Of a stretch of DNA of 64,000 bases, positions 63,790-64,000 are shown piece after piece. The stretch covers positions 265,258,622 through 265,322,621 of the forward strand of contig NC_050096.1 of NCBI RefSeq assembly GCF_902167145.1. Reading direction: 5' to 3'. Position numbers and translations under genes: made by a program. The number at the start of each line of letters is the position of its first letter. Position 1 is the first letter of the stretch. Source of the stretch: Zea mays. Its lineage: Eukaryota > Streptophyta > Magnoliopsida > Poales > Poaceae. The notes beneath the pieces were generated by a model. The model made no database searches, had not been told where the DNA came from, and saw only the letters and a list, made by a program, of their open reading frames with translations.

Positions 63790-64000
63790 ATCTCGAACGG
63801 TCCAGACTAACAAGCCGGACTATTCGAAGGCCTAACCGTCCGACTTAAATTTAGTGTTCTAACACATATTGTGGTGGACTGTCGATCTCTATTGTTGCCA
63901 CAATGACGACATGTTCAAGTCGATCCTTCCCTTCTGTGTCAATACGACAAGAAACTGTCCAAGTCAGCATGGGAATGATCATTCCTGATTATTTATGATA
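63790..64000. other. Terminal 211 bp; nothing recognised
   Basis: Unique-looking sequence with no ORF over 60 codons, no clear repeat and no RNA gene that I can see. Confidence 0.5.

Noticed and set aside
62991..64000. Host gene at the right edge
   Set aside because: No ORF over 61 codons, no splice-supported coding segment and no recognisable protein.
1..64000. tRNA, rRNA or other structured RNA genes
   Set aside because: Only tRNA-complementary primer sites next to LTRs were found; no cloverleaf or rRNA sequence was recognised by reading.

Overview
The window is plant nuclear DNA made almost entirely of nested LTR retrotransposons, and I see no host gene. The families point to a large grass genome, most likely maize (Zea mays). 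They include several Sirevirus-type Copia elements of Opie/Ji style, a BARE/Angela-type Copia element, a Huck/RIRE2-like Tat element and a Tekay/Prem1-style element with very long LTRs. Family names are from memory of sequence style and are tentative. Boundaries, target-site duplications (TSDs), primer sites and coding frames were read directly from the sequence.

Layout. Letters are local labels. O is the oldest element: its 3' end fills 1-651 and its 3' LTR is split into 652-1563 and 62686-62990. Element A (1564-62680, + strand, TSD GTAAG) sits inside that LTR. Three elements sit inside A: B (5862-22147, +, TSD AAATG), D (24644-46263, -, TSD GTATC) and F (47328-61133, +, TSD CTTGT). Element C (12584-21062, -, TSD CACAT) lies in the 3' LTR of B, and element E (26505-35349, -, TSD CTCTC) lies near the 3' end of D. 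Removing the insertions restores continuous host reading at each junction I checked. By-eye LTR differences fall in the order the nesting demands: A about 1%, B and F about 0.8-0.9%, D about 0.5%, C about 0.3%, E none.

Coding content. B keeps one open 1321-codon gag-pol. D keeps gag and pol open plus a third, envelope-like ORF with one stop. A has a damaged gag and a pol cut in three by B and D. F has one long gag-pol frame with five stops. E has an open pol but no gag, and carries a gene-like spliced unit on the opposite strand. C codes for nothing recognisable: two 3.6-kb LTRs flank a 1.3-kb interior.

Most notable points: (1) E, a gag-less Tat-type element with identical LTRs and a spliced antisense gene that has its own TATA box; (2) a promoter-like block and a predicted leader intron in front of the envelope-like ORF of D; (3) in both Sirevirus-type elements the pol frame opens immediately after a stop that also reads as a splice acceptor. 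To the right of the nest, 62991-64000 holds a degenerate tandem repeat and a short Tourist-like MITE but no gene.
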